The notes under the pieces were generated by a model that saw nothing but the letters and a program-made list of their open reading frames with translations, did no database searches and was not told the DNA's origin. A program made the position numbers and the translations under genes. This document shows positions 42,780 to 52,424 of a stretch of 64,000 nucleotides of DNA, in pieces (position 1 is the first letter of the stretch; every line of letters starts with the position of its first letter). Location: positions 1 to 64,000 of the forward strand of contig MDVR01000013.1 in the NCBI GenBank assembly GCA_001940725.1, in the 5' to 3' direction. Source of the stretch: Candidatus Heimdallarchaeota archaeon LC_2 (GTDB lineage: Archaea > Asgardarchaeota > Heimdallarchaeia > Heimdallarchaeales > Kariarchaeaceae).

Positions 42780-45700
42780 GTGGAAAATCTGCCTAATTTC
42801 AATTATTTAACTGAAGTACCGGATTCTAAAACAGTTTTGAATATTCTAACTAAGCCAGTTCGAGATTGGATTCAAATACATCTCGGTAAGTTAAATCAAG
42901 TACAATTAGTCGCCATCCCACAAATAATTAAAAAGGTCTCAACATTAGTGATGTCACCTACTGGATCGGGTAAGACACTTTCTGCATTTCTCGGTATAAT
43001 ATCTGAATTGCTTATTATGGAAAATAAAAACGAACTTACAGATAATATTTATTGTTTATACATATCACCATTAAGAGCCCTTGGGAATGATATTCATAAG
43101 AATTTAGAAATTCCATTAAATAATATAAAAGAGAAAACTGGTACAAAAATACGAATTGCTAAAAGAACAGGCGATACTCCCACAAGCGAAAGAATTAAAC
43201 TTTTACGCAAACCACCACATATACTCATTACAACCCCTGAATCTTTTGCATTAATGCTTACAGCACCTAAATTCAAAATGAAATTACGCACAATTAAATG
43301 GGTAATTGTTGATGAGATACATTCGATTGCAGAAAATAAGCGTGGAACAATGTTATCGCTTTGTTTGGAAAGATTGGAACATAGAATGGACAATCCAATA
43401 ACAAGAATCGCATTATCAGCAACAATTGAACCCCCGGAGCTGATTGCTAATTTCTTGATTGGTAATAGAAATTGCGAGATAAATATTATTGATTTCGGTC
43501 GAAAAAGAAGACTTGAATTAGATATAATCTTACCAATCAACCAAATTGATCTTGCCCCATTTTCTATGCTTCATAAAAGGCAACTAGAGATCATTAAATC
43601 TGAAGTTGAAAAAAATAGAACTACTCTAATTTTTACAAATACAAGACATCTTTCCGAAAGGATGGTTTATGAGCTCCGTGAGGCATTTAATGGAACATTG
43701 AACGATGAAATTGGTGTTCATCATGGTTCTTTAGATAAAAAATTACGTTTATCAGTAGAAGATGCATTAAAAAAAGGTAAAATGAAAGCTGTATTCACCA
43801 GTACTAGTCTAGAAATGGGAATAGATATCGGTTCTATTGACTTCATCTTTCAGCTTGGTTCATCAAAGACAACGAGAGCACTTCTACAACGAATTGGTAG
43901 ATCAGGTCATCAAAAAAATGAAATATCACGAGGGAAAATTTTATCTTTTAGTATGGATGATTTTATCGAATCCATTGCTACTGCAAACTTAGCACTTAAA
44001 GGAGAAATAGATCAAATTAGAATACCACAAGGTCCTGTCGATGTACTGATTCAAATATTAGTTGGAATGTCAATTGAACAGAGGTGGACCTTGGAAGAAG
44101 CATATTCGATAATTGGTCTAGCTTATCCTTTCAGAAATCTTACAAAATCTCAATTCAAAGAAATACTAATGACCGCTGCAAACCCCTCAATGGATGAAAA
44201 CGGATGGAAATACTCAAATCTCTGGTTTGACGAGGATTTAGAAGAATTTGGAAAACGAAAACGTTCACGTCAGGCCTATATGCAAAATGTAGGAACTATA
44301 CCATCATCATCGTTAATGGATGTTGTTTTAGAGGGATATAGAACCAGAATTGGTAAAATCTCGGAAAAATTTGCTGAAAGACTTAATGAATCAGATGTGT
44401 TCATCCTTCAGGCAAGAACTTTTAAATTTTTAAGATCAATTGGTTCAAAAATTTTAGTCAGAGAGGTTCATGGAGAAATACCTACCATTCCTTCATGGGT
44501 GGGTGAAGGACAAAGTAGAACTTGGGAGATTTCCGAACAAATTTCCAATCTTTATACATCACTAGAAAAATTATTGGAAACTGAAGAAGGGACTGAGATC
44601 GCACATAAATGGTTGATGGAAAATTATGGAGTCTCATCAGAAAGTACAAGTGAAGTAATTAATTATATTTCATTACAGAAGTCCTTTGGTAAGCTTCCCA
44701 ATCGTTATCAAATTGTGATTGAGAAATATATTGATACAACAGGATCCGAAAACATCCTTGTGCTGGCAATCTATGGAAAGGAAACTAACACAATCTTGGC
44801 TCATGCTCTAGCAAAGGCATTAACTGATAAATTTAATGTCAATATTGCTTCAATAACTACTGATAATGGTTTTCTTCTTCGTCTACCAGTCGGGATTGAA
44901 TTTAATCATCAGGATTTATTCACTTTAATTTCTGTAACAAATTTTGAAGAGCTAATCACAAGAGCAATTAGGGAATCTGAATTATTTAAAAACCGGTTCC
45001 GATATGCTATTAATAGATCTTTAATGATCCTCCAAAATTATGGAAAACGTAAAATATCTGTTGATCAACAACAAAAAATCACTAGATGGTTGTTGAAAAT
45101 TATGCCTAAAGATTTCCTGATAATAAAAGAAGCTATACGTGAAATATTGTATGATACTTATAATTATGAAAAAGCAAATCTAGTGTTACAAGAAGTTCAA
45201 TCTGGAAAAATTACCATTTCTACTGTCCCACTTAGTGATATACCGTCACCATTTACTCATAACATACTCCTAAATGATCATTTAGACTTGTTCTTCATTG
45301 AAGACAAAAAAAGTCTCTTACTTCGTCTTCATCAACAAGTATTGAGCAGATATGTTCAGGATCAAGGAAGAAATACTTCGCTCTTTTCAAAAGAGAATGT
45401 AGAAAACTATTACAAATTGAAACTAGAAAAAGCAAGAAATAATTCAAATGAAATGTTGATAAAATTATTTTTTACGTATCCAAGAAAGAAATCAGAACTT
45501 CATGAACTATTATCCTATCTTGACTATGATCTTAGTGAGGATGAATTTATATTGGAATTGTTATCCTTAAATCTTGTATTTAGTCTCAGTAATAATTTTA
45601 TTATCTCTCTGGAACATCTTCCTTTCTACCTTAGTTGTAAAACAAAATCTTTCACAAATAAGCAAGATTATTCGACAATCACTAATACCGATGATATACT

Positions 45701-48104
45701 ACATCTGCGCGAAACTATTGGTCCTGAAACTGGATTTTCATTGCTCGTCGAAGAATATCTCAGAATTAAAGGTCCAAGGAACCAAAATGAAATTTCTACT
45801 GCACTTGGATTTCCATCTAAAAAAATCCAACCAATAATAGATAAATTACAAAGGGAGCAAATTATACTTGTAGGATCTTTTGTTTCTATTTCTCAACAAT
45901 ATATTTTAAGAGAAGATAGAGATCTTCTTCAAAGTCAAAATAAACAAGGCCATAGTATGGCGATTGACGAGGATCAGCTAGTTCAACTCAGATTAAATCG
46001 ACAATCATTGATAAGGGAACGACAGAGTGAAAAAGTTGATCTAGTCACATTATTCCAAGAATATGGGGCAATTAAAGATGTAATCGGGTTATACTCTCGA
46101 CTTCCTAGATTCAAGCTTTTCGAACTGAGAAGAGCTTTGATTTCGGAAACTGTATATTATGGACGATTTTTGGGTTCTCGATTGGTATTTATGCACAAAG
46201 ATCATGTGAAATGGTTTCAAATAGTATCTCAATTTGATGCCGAGCTTGGTCCCTTCCATGCAATTGTTTATGAGATAATCAAATCATTTCCTGGGATTTC
46301 AATTTCGAAAATCAAAAACCATTTGAGGGAAAGTATTCGAAATATTCATGAAGCAGTGAATTATTTAGAAATAAATTTGTATGTCTGTAGGACTGATTGG
46401 TATTCTTTGATTAATTATACAAATCGAGGTTATATATCATTAAAAGAAGTGAAACCTAGCAGAGATGAATATATCAGAGCAGTCGAGGAAGTAATCTCCT
46501 TAATTCTAAAATGGTTTGGTATTTTGACTCTTAATGACTTACTAAGAATCTTACGAATCAAATATGAAGACATCGAAATGGCATTAACTGGACTAAGGAA
46601 AAAAGTGGGGAATATGACTGTTTATTCTTACCTTTACTACGTTCTTAAAACCGATTTACCCAATATTCAAATGAACATCAGCGAACAAGATAAATCTCAA
46701 AAAATTACGATATTATCTCCAAATGATTTATTTTTCCTAGTTCAGTCAACAACTTTCTCTAGATTTCAAACACCTCGTCTTTCAGAATTAAATATACAGA
46801 TTAACGGTAAAACACGCGGAAATATTGAAATCGCCTTACCAGATCGAGATATTCTTCAAGTATTAAATCTACACATTCTGAAGAAATTTAGGAATAATCA
46901 AGAATTGATCTCACAAGTCGGTCTAGAAATCAGATCAATCACCAAGAATGTATATGGTCTGAATATGGTGATAATTGAGGATATAAATTTTAAATCTATA
47001 AATCACGAAGACAATAAATTTGTAACTTATGTACTAACTAGAACTGGATTTACTAAAAAATTAGATCATCTCTTAGGAAGTATAAATCCCATTTATGATC
47101 ATAATTTTGCTGCAATTAATGAAACTAGATTATTATATTCAAAACTATTTCCAAAATTACAAAATCTTGATCCAAAAGAGATTTTAAATAATATCCCTTA
47201 TATTCATAAAAATCAAATATTTCTTTTTTCAAATTCTAATAATGAAGAAACTAGATTAATTATTTCAAACTTAGTTCGAAATGCTGAAATTCATTATTAT
47301 AACGATTATCTATTCAACAAAGAATTCTGGCCATATATGAATGGGCAGATTAACACAAAAAATGAGATTGTGGATATTTTCGTTTATAATGAAATTTTGA
47401 CAGTCTCGAAAATTTTAGAGAGGAGCAACCTAGATGAAAATTTAATTTTAAGTCTATTGCGTGAAGGTGTTGAACATCAATTGATTGAAAATATATCCCC
47501 TTTTTCGGGAATGATAGAATACCGATTGGTTTTGAAAAAGAGAAATTATCTCCCTAATAAACAAAAATTAAAATTGATATCTTATATTGTAGAACGGTTT
47601 GGACCTATTGAATTTCGAACTCTACTTGAACGATGTCAAGAATACTTTCCTTTTGCAAGAATCGAATTATTATTATTATTGAGTGATTCAATAAAAGAAA
47701 CTAATATGTTTACATCATTGGTCTTTGAAAATAACTCAAAAACAATATTTTATTTCAACAAGAGGCAAAAATCGATACTTGAAGATTCATTAAGAAAAAA
47801 TCAATTCGATAAATGGGATATAATTGAAGATTACCAAACTATTTTTCCTCATATTTCCATACGTGGAACACATCTACTATTATTTCAGGGCACGCCACTA
47901 TTTATTTTCAAAATGACTCGAAAAATAGATTTTGCTGAAATAGCATCGATTAATTTTATATTTGATCCGAGTGAAATTGATATTACCCCATTATTTGAAG
48001 AAATATTTAGCTTTATTGAAAATTATATATTTTCAAAAGGATTACGGGGGTTAACAATTGGTGAAATAGAAGGAAATTCGCCTGAAAATTGGGTAAAAAT
48101 GTAG
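42780..48104 (+). CDS. lhr: Very large Lhr-family SF2 helicase
   Basis: 1774 aa, about twice the length of typical archaeal Lhr. The GTG start at 42780 lies in repeat copy 3. Motifs: VQLVAIPQI (Q-like), SPTGSGKT (Walker A, K65), VIVDEIHSIAENKRGT (DEIH, about 178-181), ALSATIEPPE (motif III), TLIFTNTRHLSE (IV), STSLEMGIDIGSIDFIFQLG (V) and RALLQRIGRSGHQ (VI). Lhr-specific WH and beta-barrel parts follow to about residue 850. The remaining 900 residues show repeated winged-helix-like segments (for example KGPRNQNEISTALGF; TLNDLLRILRIKYEDIEMAL; TVSKILERSNLDENLILSLL), as in the C-terminus of bacterial Lhr. Lhr translocates 3'-5' on single-stranded DNA and acts in DNA repair. The next gene begins 10 bp after its stop and looks like a partner. 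Confidence 0.9.
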   Translation: MENLPNFNYLTEVPDSKTVLNILTKPVRDWIQIHLGKLNQVQLVAIPQIIKKVSTLVMSPTGSGKTLSAFLGIISELLIMENKNELTDNIYCLYISPLRALGNDIHKNLEIPLNNIKEKTGTKIRIAKRTGDTPTSERIKLLRKPPHILITTPESFALMLTAPKFKMKLRTIKWVIVDEIHSIAENKRGTMLSLCLERLEHRMDNPITRIALSATIEPPELIANFLIGNRNCEINIIDFGRKRRLELDIILPINQIDLAPFSMLHKRQLEIIKSEVEKNRTTLIFTNTRHLSERMVYELREAFNGTLNDEIGVHHGSLDKKLRLSVEDALKKGKMKAVFTSTSLEMGIDIGSIDFIFQLGSSKTTRALLQRIGRSGHQKNEISRGKILSFSMDDFIESIATANLALKGEIDQIRIPQGPVDVLIQILVGMSIEQRWTLEEAYSIIGLAYPFRNLTKSQFKEILMTAANPSMDENGWKYSNLWFDEDLEEFGKRKRSRQAYMQNVGTIPSSSLMDVVLEGYRTRIGKISEKFAERLNESDVFILQARTFKFLRSIGSKILVREVHGEIPTIPSWVGEGQSRTWEISEQISNLYTSLEKLLETEEGTEIAHKWLMENYGVSSESTSEVINYISLQKSFGKLPNRYQIVIEKYIDTTGSENILVLAIYGKETNTILAHALAKALTDKFNVNIASITTDNGFLLRLPVGIEFNHQDLFTLISVTNFEELITRAIRESELFKNRFRYAINRSLMILQNYGKRKISVDQQQKITRWLLKIMPKDFLIIKEAIREILYDTYNYEKANLVLQEVQSGKITISTVPLSDIPSPFTHNILLNDHLDLFFIEDKKSLLLRLHQQVLSRYVQDQGRNTSLFSKENVENYYKLKLEKARNNSNEMLIKLFFTYPRKKSELHELLSYLDYDLSEDEFILELLSLNLVFSLSNNFIISLEHLPFYLSCKTKSFTNKQDYSTITNTDDILHLRETIGPETGFSLLVEEYLRIKGPRNQNEISTALGFPSKKIQPIIDKLQREQIILVGSFVSISQQYILREDRDLLQSQNKQGHSMAIDEDQLVQLRLNRQSLIRERQSEKVDLVTLFQEYGAIKDVIGLYSRLPRFKLFELRRALISETVYYGRFLGSRLVFMHKDHVKWFQIVSQFDAELGPFHAIVYEIIKSFPGISISKIKNHLRESIRNIHEAVNYLEINLYVCRTDWYSLINYTNRGYISLKEVKPSRDEYIRAVEEVISLILKWFGILTLNDLLRILRIKYEDIEMALTGLRKKVGNMTVYSYLYYVLKTDLPNIQMNISEQDKSQKITILSPNDLFFLVQSTTFSRFQTPRLSELNIQINGKTRGNIEIALPDRDILQVLNLHILKKFRNNQELISQVGLEIRSITKNVYGLNMVIIEDINFKSINHEDNKFVTYVLTRTGFTKKLDHLLGSINPIYDHNFAAINETRLLYSKLFPKLQNLDPKEILNNIPYIHKNQIFLFSNSNNEETRLIISNLVRNAEIHYYNDYLFNKEFWPYMNGQINTKNEIVDIFVYNEILTVSKILERSNLDENLILSLLREGVEHQLIENISPFSGMIEYRLVLKKRNYLPNKQKLKLISYIVERFGPIEFRTLLERCQEYFPFARIELLLLLSDSIKETNMFTSLVFENNSKTIFYFNKRQKSILEDSLRKNQFDKWDIIEDYQTIFPHISIRGTHLLLFQGTPLFIFKMTRKIDFAEIASINFIFDPSEIDITPLFEEIFSFIENYIFSKGLRGLTIGEIEGNSPENWVKM

Positions 48105-48113
48105 GTTTCTGAT

Positions 48114-50360
48114 ATGTATGATCTCTTCTATTTAATCCGCTCCAAAGTGCTTGCGCAATCTTTACATTTGCCAAAAAAGGCTACTTTTTCACGAACACGT
48201 CAAGAGATTTTATCTAGAAGTTGGTGGATATATTCAGATCATGATTTTCAATCACGCATTTCAAATCAAACACGCTCTCCAAAAAGAAGATTAATTCAAG
48301 ATGGAGCCATGACTATTCCAATTAATGGTGTTAGACGTATCATAAGTCAGTCAACCTTTCAATTCCTGCTTTCTGGATTTAGAAGAGAGATAGAGATGAA
48401 TGAAATTATTAAGTTTATCAAAGATGAAGAATCAACAACTCTTCTAAAGATTTCTAAAGCTCTAGATTTACAAATTAAGGTCGTTGAAAAATCGATTAGC
48501 AAAGCTCTGAAATCGTGGAATGTAATCAAATATAAAGATAATTTATATTATTGGGAAAAATTTGTTCATAAAAAAAATTTGTTCCATTTCGAATCAGACG
48601 AATTGAAGTTTAATGAAGACCTTGTATCAACAATTTTGGATCGATATCCATTTCTCACAGTAAATCAGTTAGCTATGCTTTCAGGTTATACCAAATCCCA
48701 AGTTGAAAACCATATTTATGAAATTGTTCAGAATTCAAGCATCTCAAGAGGGATAATGCGTAATGACTCAAATGAAGAGTACTTCAGTATTTCACAGAAA
48801 AATCTAGTAATTGATATAATTTGGGAAGAGACAGCTCCGTTTGTTCTTGAAAAAAGAGATGCGTTGGTCGAGGTAATAAGACTTGAAAGAAATTTTAAAT
48901 TTACTGAAGCTAATTGGTGGTTTTTCTTAGATGGAATACCACAAGCTCAATTTAATTTAACTAGAGAAGGAAAATCTAATCATTATATAGTTAGCGGATT
49001 TAACCGATTATTAAAAACCAAAAGAGATCTCACAGAAATTGAGCTTGGAATTAAAGAATGGGGAAGGACGAATCATCTTTCTTTATCCATCGATTTTACA
49101 GAGAGCCCGTATGCCAACCTTACTAAAAAATTAATAGGATCACTTGAAAACAGGGGGTATATTTTCCAAAATGGTGGGTTAAGTCTGCAACTGGATAGGA
49201 AACAACCTTCTAGTTACAATCCCTTTTCTACAAAAAAAATGAAAACGTGGTATTTAGACAAACAGATGTTTGGTTCAGTTCTCTCTGCAGGTGAAGTCCT
49301 TCATGAATTAATTCAATTGGATAATTTCAAATCAATAATTGTTAGATTAAGAACTGAAAAATCAAAAATTGATTTTACTAACATAATTTATACTTCCGGT
49401 GTAAATTATAGGTTGGGTTTTGTTCACAAGGATATATTACCAATTATTATAAGAGGATGGCCGAGGGAAGCCAGATTAAACCATATAGACCGATTGATTA
49501 CAAAATTGCTTCAACATGATCCTCATTCAACTTCTCAGATTCTAGCAAAAATCAATCAACCAAGAAATAAAATCCTGGCCAGAATTCGCTATCTTGAGCA
49601 GGTTCGAGCGATTCACAGAGATTTATCCAAAGGATTCATTACTCAATCACCAACTTGGAAAATTTTGGGATTAGAATCCAATTTCACAAGTTTAAAATCA
49701 TTAAGCGACATTGGAAAAATATTTCAACAAATTCTTTCAAACCATCCTCCACTTACAATAAGTCAATTGTCAAGATATTTAGGATTATCATTTTTAGAAA
49801 TAAATCAGATAAAGCAGGAGTTGATAAAATCAGATCAGATCATTGAAGGATATTTTTTTGATTTATATCAAGAAATTCAAATGAGTACGCCTTCAGTAAT
49901 AAATAATCTTCAGGAGATAATGAAAAATTATAAGCAGAAAAAAGATGATGAAGACTTTATTGAACAAGAGATATGTTTAATACCACAATCCGACCCTCTT
50001 GCAATTTTACATATGTCCTATCTTATCCTTGGAAATAAATCTTTAGAGATTAAAACAAGGATTGATCCTAAGAGTGAAATTTGGATGATTATGTGGAATA
50101 GCTCACCTTCAGGCTATGTGCTTAAAATTCCAACATCAAGACCCTCTATTGATTTTGAAATTGAAATTCGAATAGTTCCTGATTTAGCTGAAATTTCGAT
50201 CCTCTCTCTAATCATTGACAATCTTTCCTTCTTGAATCAATTTTGGAATAATTCTAATCTTTACCTGACTCGGATAAATAATTTTTCTTTATCCGAAAGA
50301 AAATTTGAACAATTACATTTCATTCTAGATAGCATGGGTATACAATACCAATTAAACTGA
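48114..50360 (+). CDS. Winged-helix protein coupled to Lhr (Lhr-CTD/YcaQ-like)
   Basis: A 748-aa protein with ATG at 48114. The N-terminus (DLFYLIRSKVLAQSLHLPKK) and several winged-helix-like modules (TTLLKISKALDLQIKVVEKS; PFLTVNQLAMLSGYTKSQVE; HSTSQILAKINQPRNKILAR; PPLTISQLSRYLGLSFLEIN) resemble the AlkZ/YcaQ-like winged-helix region in the C-terminus of bacterial Lhr, which has DNA glycosylase activity in E. coli. Similar module spacing in the upstream helicase suggests common ancestry or split parts of one machine. It overlaps no other gene and is surely in an operon with the helicase. The family link is a pattern-level inference; catalytic residues for glycosylase activity cannot be named here. 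Confidence 0.6.
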   Translation: MYDLFYLIRSKVLAQSLHLPKKATFSRTRQEILSRSWWIYSDHDFQSRISNQTRSPKRRLIQDGAMTIPINGVRRIISQSTFQFLLSGFRREIEMNEIIKFIKDEESTTLLKISKALDLQIKVVEKSISKALKSWNVIKYKDNLYYWEKFVHKKNLFHFESDELKFNEDLVSTILDRYPFLTVNQLAMLSGYTKSQVENHIYEIVQNSSISRGIMRNDSNEEYFSISQKNLVIDIIWEETAPFVLEKRDALVEVIRLERNFKFTEANWWFFLDGIPQAQFNLTREGKSNHYIVSGFNRLLKTKRDLTEIELGIKEWGRTNHLSLSIDFTESPYANLTKKLIGSLENRGYIFQNGGLSLQLDRKQPSSYNPFSTKKMKTWYLDKQMFGSVLSAGEVLHELIQLDNFKSIIVRLRTEKSKIDFTNIIYTSGVNYRLGFVHKDILPIIIRGWPREARLNHIDRLITKLLQHDPHSTSQILAKINQPRNKILARIRYLEQVRAIHRDLSKGFITQSPTWKILGLESNFTSLKSLSDIGKIFQQILSNHPPLTISQLSRYLGLSFLEINQIKQELIKSDQIIEGYFFDLYQEIQMSTPSVINNLQEIMKNYKQKKDDEDFIEQEICLIPQSDPLAILHMSYLILGNKSLEIKTRIDPKSEIWMIMWNSSPSGYVLKIPTSRPSIDFEIEIRIVPDLAEISILSLIIDNLSFLNQFWNNSNLYLTRINNFSLSERKFEQLHFILDSMGIQYQLN

Positions 50361-50485
50361 TTTATGGTTTTTTGATGATAAAAAAGAGAGGATAAGTTTT
50401 TCAGAAAAGTTATTTGACTGAAACGCCTATTCATTTATGCAAGTAAACATTCCCATGGAATGTGCACTAAGTAAAATGTGATCCT

Positions 50486-50839
50486 ATGAAACTTGAGATA
50501 TTGGCTACTGAAGTAATTAAACTATTGAAAAAAAGTGGTGAGGGTGGCATAACTAATGCAAATTTATCAGAAATCCTAAAAGTGCCGAAAAGGAGAATTT
50601 ATGATGTTGTAGCAATTCTAAAGGCATCGAGGTTAATAAGCACCACTCGAAATCGCGAAGGTACGCATTTGTATTGGTTGGATTCATCTTTGGATAACGG
50701 TAATGGAACTACGAAAAAGATAAGGTCCAATAAAATCAGAGTAAGTACAACTGGATATTTTACCAGTGTCTCAAATCGGGGAACTGAAGTAATTGTAGAA
50801 TCAACAAGTCCATCTATTTCAATAGAAAGTGCTGTATGA
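50486..50839 (+). CDS. E2F/DP-like winged-helix protein
   Basis: A 117-aa protein. Residues 1-68 match the DNA-binding domain of eukaryotic E2F/DP factors: LATEVIKLLKKSGEGGITNA, LSEILKVPKRRIYDVVAILK, ASRLISTTRNREGTHLYWLD. The R-R-x-Y-D-V/I core and the L-x-W end are the hallmark of the family (E2F1 has A-E-V-L-K-V-Q-K-R-R-I-Y-D-I). No dimerisation or transactivation domain follows; the C-terminal 49 residues are Ser/Thr-rich and probably disordered. A role as a DNA-binding regulator is inference from the domain. It is followed 107 bp later by the RAM-domain gene and is otherwise unlinked to cell-cycle genes here. Confidence 0.8.
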   Translation: MKLEILATEVIKLLKKSGEGGITNANLSEILKVPKRRIYDVVAILKASRLISTTRNREGTHLYWLDSSLDNGNGTTKKIRSNKIRVSTTGYFTSVSNRGTEVIVESTSPSISIESAV

Positions 50840-50946
50840 ATTATTGAATAACTAAGTTAAATAGTTAATAGGATTTTATTTTGCTTTGATTCCAAAATCC
50901 TTTAATCATGGATTCTTTTGATTCATATTAGATTGGATAGATTTCA

Positions 50947-51201
50947 ATGATTAGTGCTTACCTTTTTATTAGCCTTAGTACGGATAATTCAGATAACACA
51001 ATATTAGATTCTCTGAATAGTATTCCTGAGGTTAAATCTGCACATCGCGTATACGGAACTTATGATGTTGTAATTTTTATCGTCGCTGAAAATACAAAAA
51101 TATTACGAGAAATTACCTTGAAATCTATTAGACAGTTAGGATTCGTCCACAGTACTATGACTCTTCTTTCTCTTTCTTCTTTTGAGAGAGATGCATCTTA
51201 A
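50947..51201 (+). CDS. Stand-alone RAM (AsnC/Lrp ligand-binding) domain protein
   Basis: An 84-aa protein consisting only of the Lrp/AsnC effector-binding domain (ISAYLFISLSTDNSD; ALSSLNSIPEVKSAH-like LDSLNSIPEVKSAHRVYGTY; DVVIFIVAENTKILREI; VHSTMTLLSLSSF). The helix-turn-helix is missing, which is normal for the short stand-alone group that binds amino acids and modulates partner regulators. It overlaps the convergent aminotransferase by 4 bp. A functional link with amino-acid metabolism is suggested by that neighbour. Confidence 0.88.
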   Translation: MISAYLFISLSTDNSDNTILDSLNSIPEVKSAHRVYGTYDVVIFIVAENTKILREITLKSIRQLGFVHSTMTLLSLSSFERDAS

Positions 51202-52355
51202 TTTCGACTAAGAAATTTTCCTATTCGAGTTATTCCTTCCTCCAACATGTCATCTTTAACTGCAAATGAAATACGTAAATAGCCCTCTCCATCGGGTCCA
51301 AATGCACGACCTGGAGTAGTAGCAACTCCAACTGATGTTAATAATTCTTCGCACCATTTAATTGAATTACTCATTGTTGGAATCCCTATCCAACCATATA
51401 TCGCTCCTTTTGGAGGAAAATAGTCTACCGGCAATTCTGATAGAAGTTTAGTCATTAAATCTCTTCGTCTTGGCATCAATTCATTGATTTTTTTTCGCAT
51501 TAAATCAATTTTCTTGAATGCCTCAATTGCACCATATTGAGCAAATTTAGTTGCACATGAAGAAGTTAATTGATTTACTTTGTTTATTTCACTGATCAAA
51601 CTTTCTTGTGACATAACGTATCCAATTCTAAATCCTGTCATCGAGAAGGTTTTTGACAAACTTTGATTTACAATTCCATGATCTTGCCAATTTTTAATTT
51701 CTAATAATGAATGATGTTTATCAGATCCATATACGAATTCACTATACATTTCTTCACTAATAAGAGTTATATTATTCTCAGAAGCAATATCATATAAAAC
51801 TTGTAAATTTTTTTGACTAATTAAAGCCCCCGTTGGATTAGAAGGACTGTTGACAATAATTGCTTTAGTTTTAGGATCAATACTATCTCGAATTAATTCC
51901 TCGTCAAATCCAAAATTTGCATCAACAGGAATAAACCTAGGTTCGCCCCCTAAAGACAATATGATATCGTTATAGCTTACCCAACTAGGATTTAAAACGA
52001 TAACATTGTCTCCAATATCAAGGAGAGCCCATAAAGATCCAAATAATCCAAGTTTACCACCAGAAGTAATGATAATCTCTCGATTCTCATCGACATCAAC
52101 TCCATTCATAGACTTGTGATAGAGAGAAATTTCCTTTCTTAAAGATTCAATACCCCTACTTATTGTGTATTGTGTTTTTCCTTCTAAAACGGCTCTCGAT
52201 GTTGCTTGAAGTATATCATCCAATGGGAGAAAGTCTGGTTGGCCAATTTCAAGATGAATTACATCTTTACCTTGTTTTGCCATAGATGTAGCTTTCGCAA
52301 ATATTTGGGCAGTAGCTGACCCTTGAACTTTTTGTAAATAGTGAGAGAAGTCCAT
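51198..52355 (-). CDS. PLP-dependent aminotransferase, class I (aspartate aminotransferase type)
   Basis: A 385-aa fold-type I aminotransferase. Motifs: VIHLEIGQPDFLPL, TQYTISRGIESLRKEI, IIITSGGKLGLFGSLWALLD, NSPSNPTGALISQKNL, ISEEMYSEFVYG (in place of the usual D-E-x-Y, here E-E-M-Y), NQSLSKTFSMTGFRIGYVMS (PLP Lys and the second Arg), and GEGYLRISFAV (substrate Arg). Such enzymes serve aspartate, aromatic or branched amino acids. The partner gene on the other strand is a RAM-domain protein, fitting amino-acid metabolism. Confidence 0.88.
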   Translation of the reverse strand: MDFSHYLQKVQGSATAQIFAKATSMAKQGKDVIHLEIGQPDFLPLDDILQATSRAVLEGKTQYTISRGIESLRKEISLYHKSMNGVDVDENREIIITSGGKLGLFGSLWALLDIGDNVIVLNPSWVSYNDIILSLGGEPRFIPVDANFGFDEELIRDSIDPKTKAIIVNSPSNPTGALISQKNLQVLYDIASENNITLISEEMYSEFVYGSDKHHSLLEIKNWQDHGIVNQSLSKTFSMTGFRIGYVMSQESLISEINKVNQLTSSCATKFAQYGAIEAFKKIDLMRKKINELMPRRRDLMTKLLSELPVDYFPPKGAIYGWIGIPTMSNSIKWCEELLTSVGVATTPGRAFGPDGEGYLRISFAVKDDMLEEGITRIGKFLSRN

Positions 52356-52424
52356 TATTATTACTCGTCCTGTAACTAAGAAATACTTGTTTATATAGAA
52401 AGAAAAAATTGTTGATAATTTGGT

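Larger units (their letters stand above)
41595..43256 (+). repeat. Three exact tandem copies of a 554-bp unit (promoter plus Lhr N-terminus)
   Basis: Copies at 41595-42148, 42149-42702 and 42703-43256 look identical base for base. Each holds the A/T-rich promoter (GATATATATTG), the GTG start and 158 codons of the helicase, up to GCATTAATG. Copies 1 and 2 run straight into the next promoter and stop after one codon. Only copy 3 continues into the full gene. Complete identity points to a very recent event or an assembly artefact. Confidence 0.95.

Noticed and set aside
43094..43540. 148-codon minus-strand frame inside the Lhr helicase
   Set aside because: Overlaps motifs of the helicase on the other strand and has no start signal or family resemblance.
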